Position numbers and translations under genes: made by a program. The notes beneath the pieces are model-generated. The model was not told the DNA's origin and made no database searches. It saw nothing but the letters and a program-made list of their open reading frames with translations. 64,000 bases of DNA from Clostridiales bacterium (GTDB lineage: Bacteria; Bacillota; Clostridia; Lachnospirales; JAQSXR01): NCBI GenBank assembly GCA_029256575.1, contig JAQSXR010000003.1, positions 186,001-250,000 of the forward strand. Direction: 5' to 3'. Shown here piece by piece: positions 62,069-64,000 of this stretch. Every line of letters starts with the position of its first letter. The stretch's first letter is position 1.

Positions 62069-62659
62069 TTAATTCTCTATTCTATTTATTATATTATAAT
62101 AGTAACTATATGTTTCCTTCGATGATTCGTCAATATCAATTTTACATTCTTTTAAATATTCGAGTACTTCTCTCGTACATTTTTCAATTGCTCGATCAAT
62201 ATCTACAAAAGCTAATTGCCTTGTTCCGGTAATCTCTTCATGGAATCTTCTCTCTGGCTCGATATAATCTGCTAAATAAATAATTTTTTCTAACATTGTC
62301 ATATTAGGTCTACCAGTAGTATGATAACGTATCGCATTTAATACTTCAATATCATTTACACCATACACTTCTTTTGCGAGGTATTCCCCTAATTTAGCAT
62401 GTAGTAAGTCTGGTTTTTTGCGTTCAACGGAAGATATTGTGAGTCCAATATTTTCTGCTAATATTAGCTTTTTATCATTGGGCATACATTTTGCACAGTC
62501 ATGAAGAATTCCAGCTAATTTTGCTTTTTTCAAATCACAATCGTAACGCATCGCTAGACATTGAGCCGTATAGGCTGTTGAAACTGAATGAATATATCTA
62601 ATTTCATCTAGTTCAATAACTAAACGTTTCTTAATATCTGCTGAACACATAGTTTCCAT
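62069..62659 (-). CDS. yqeK: YqeK HD-domain diadenosine tetraphosphatase
   Basis: Symmetrically cleaves Ap4A to ADP; the HD metal site is shown by RYIHSVSTAYTAQ (His), GILHDCAKCM (HD) and IRYHTTGRPNMT. The start at 62659 is chosen because AAGGAG lies just upstream; the longer frame runs back into nadD. About 196 residues, normal for the family. Between nadD and rsfS, as in Bacillus. Confidence 0.93.
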   Translation of the reverse strand: METMCSADIKKRLVIELDEIRYIHSVSTAYTAQCLAMRYDCDLKKAKLAGILHDCAKCMPNDKKLILAENIGLTISSVERKKPDLLHAKLGEYLAKEVYGVNDIEVLNAIRYHTTGRPNMTMLEKIIYLADYIEPERRFHEEITGTRQLAFVDIDRAIEKCTREVLEYLKECKIDIDESSKETYSYYYNIINRIEN

Positions 62660-62684
62660 TGAAATACTCCTTACCCATTCTATA

Positions 62685-63296
62685 TTACGAATCCAAGTAA
62701 AGTTTATTATCAGCCATATAACAACATACTTCATCCGGCAAAAGATACTTTACGGATCTACCTTCTCTAATTCTATTTCTAATTATTGTCGAGGATATAT
62801 CAATAGTTGGCATATCCAGAATATAAACATTTGCCTCATACTGTAGTTTAAAATAATTTGCTTTCTTTTCTAAATCAGAAATATCACAATCATTTCTTGC
62901 AGCCACAATAATATTGGTTAATTTAATTAATTTTTCAAAGCGCTCCCACTTTTCTAATTGGTAAAAAGAATCCGCACCAATTATTAAGTATAGGTCATCA
63001 CCAGGATAAAGTCTTTTTAACTCTTCAAAAGAATCTACAGTATATGATTTCCCTTTTCTATCAATTTCTATCGTTGATAATTCAAAATTAGGATTTGTAT
63101 GAATTGCCATTTTAACCATATTAACTCTATAGTCTTTATCAACTAAATCTGAAGTGTCTTTTAGTGCTGGAATATTTGCCGGCATTATAATGACTTTATC
63201 TAATTCAAACCTATCTCGTGCAAATTCGGCAAGTGTTAAATGCGCATTATGAATCGGATTAAATGTTCCACCAAATACTCCTATTTTAATACCCAT
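62685..63296 (-). CDS. nadD: Nicotinate-nucleotide adenylyltransferase
   Basis: Adenylates nicotinate mononucleotide to NaAD, the substrate of NadE. The 203-residue protein has GVFGGTFNPIHNAHL (HxGH-type motif, NPIHNAH), IIGADSFYQLEKWE and the C-terminal ISSTIIRNRIREGRS. GGAGGG precedes ATG. Together with the pncA-nadE operon at 52-55 kb this window covers the route from nicotinamide to NAD. Confidence 0.96.
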   Translation of the reverse strand: MGIKIGVFGGTFNPIHNAHLTLAEFARDRFELDKVIIMPANIPALKDTSDLVDKDYRVNMVKMAIHTNPNFELSTIEIDRKGKSYTVDSFEELKRLYPGDDLYLIIGADSFYQLEKWERFEKLIKLTNIIVAARNDCDISDLEKKANYFKLQYEANVYILDMPTIDISSTIIRNRIREGRSVKYLLPDEVCCYMADNKLYLDS

Positions 63297-63312
63297 AATC
63301 CCTCCATATAAC

Positions 63313-64000
63313 CTATTTATAGCATACGTATCCAGATATCTTTGAAAATATCATAGCACCATTTTTGTACTCACTGAGTGCTTCCAGCAAATCATCATTT
63401 GAAGCAAATTGCTCTTCATTTCTTAGATAAATTATAGTATCAGCCATTTCTGAAGTAATATATTTATTGAGTGTTAAGAGTTCAGCTTTCGTTGCTGTAT
63501 TAATATTTGTGTATAACGATATCTTCGAACTATCGTATTCTTGGATCTTAAAAGGTAATTCAGAAATATTTCTATATATATCCTTATTGTTTAATACACT
63601 AGTCTTAATATAGCTTGTAAGATTAAACATCTTTACAATATCTTCTTTATCCATAGCATTTATATTTATTATATTATTAGTACGTTGCGTAAAGTAAACA
63701 CAATCTTTAAAATAATTTGTAACATCACCAATTGATTTTGTTAAATCAGTAATATTATTAAATGGTCTATTTTTTATTATTTTATCGGCAAATGCTTCTT
63801 TTGCTGCACTCGTATGATTTGTTCTTCCAAATAAAGAAATTAACTCAATTTTATTAGCTGTATTAATATCCGTATAAACACTTGCATTATCTGCAATTCG
63901 TCTTGCATCCATATCCGTTAAATATACTGGAGTGTTTGCTAATTCTTGAAGATTTCTAAACTTATATTTGTAAAAAACACTTGCATCATAAATACTCTTT
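63313..64000 (-). CDS. Helix-hairpin-helix repeat protein, ComEA-like (partial at right edge)
   Basis: The frame stays open to the right window edge, so the N-terminus is missing. At least 228 residues are visible with repeated DINTANKIELISLFG-like units (about every 60-70 residues; also ININAMDKEDIVKMF and NINTATKAELLTLN), the start of helix-hairpin-helix motifs as in ComEA or type II secretion protein K. DNA binding is possible. The stop at 63313 lies 17 bases before the nadD start. Confidence 0.7.
   Translation of the reverse strand, partial: KSIYDASVFYKYKFRNLQELANTPVYLTDMDARRIADNASVYTDINTANKIELISLFGRTNHTSAAKEAFADKIIKNRPFNNITDLTKSIGDVTNYFKDCVYFTQRTNNIININAMDKEDIVKMFNLTSYIKTSVLNNKDIYRNISELPFKIQEYDSSKISLYTNINTATKAELLTLNKYITSEMADTIIYLRNEEQFASNDDLLEALSEYKNGAMIFSKISGYVCYK

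Overview
The window is AT-rich DNA from a Gram-positive, spore-former-type anaerobe of the class Clostridia, most likely a Lachnospiraceae member close to the Lachnoclostridium group. This is an inference from gene content and order: mutL-miaA-hfq, a complete Rnf complex (rnfCDGEAB), maf-radC-mreBCD-PBP2-minCDE-rodA-mgsA, yggS-sepF-yggT-ylmH-divIVA-lspA-rluD, an lexA/yneA divergent pair, and rsfS-yqeK-nadD. No rRNA or tRNA gene was seen.

Bases 1-31.8 kb are a conserved core, almost all on the plus strand: mismatch repair and RNA modification (1-4.2 kb), the Rnf ferredoxin:NAD oxidoreductase (4.5-9.4 kb), cell shape and septum placement (9.6-19.3 kb), mixed housekeeping genes (19.3-23.9 kb), a division cluster (24-26.8 kb), then aroB, lspA, rluD and a pyrB-pyrC pair. 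Three core genes are odd. mutL is split by a frameshift. The pyrB and pyrC products both lack several catalytic residues. Methylglyoxal synthase has Glu where the catalytic Asp is expected.

Bases 31.9-37.1 kb hold a tetR-MFS-FtsX permease-ABC ATPase resistance-type module with a palindrome at each promoter. A tyrosine recombinase follows at 38-39 kb.

Bases 39-61 kb are an accessory patchwork, mostly on the minus strand: lipoproteins, an LRR surface protein, a GH18 chitinase, NUDIX and kinase-like genes, an AraC regulator, a radical SAM enzyme, and a compact NAD salvage operon (pncA-prs-phosphoribosyltransferase-nadE-nrtR) with a palindrome over its promoter. The region is rich in broken genes: a frameshifted prenyltransferase-like gene, trxB with a small deletion, a potassium-channel gene that has lost its selectivity filter, two fragments of the recombinase gene and a fossil lexA tail.

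The most interesting system is a small repeated cassette, complete at 39.1 kb and just after lexA at 61.4 kb, and truncated at 45.9 kb. It encodes a 27-residue hydrophobic peptide resembling holin-like type I toxins. Its promoter spacer carries a LexA-like box related to those of the lexA/yneA region. The 5' leader can pair with the 3' region and with the ribosome binding site. A convergent antisense promoter is present at 39.4 kb, slightly altered at 46.0 kb, and deleted in the lexA-linked copy. I read this as a candidate SOS-controlled type I toxin-antitoxin family, in which antisense RNA from one copy may silence another. All functional statements are inferences from sequence alone.
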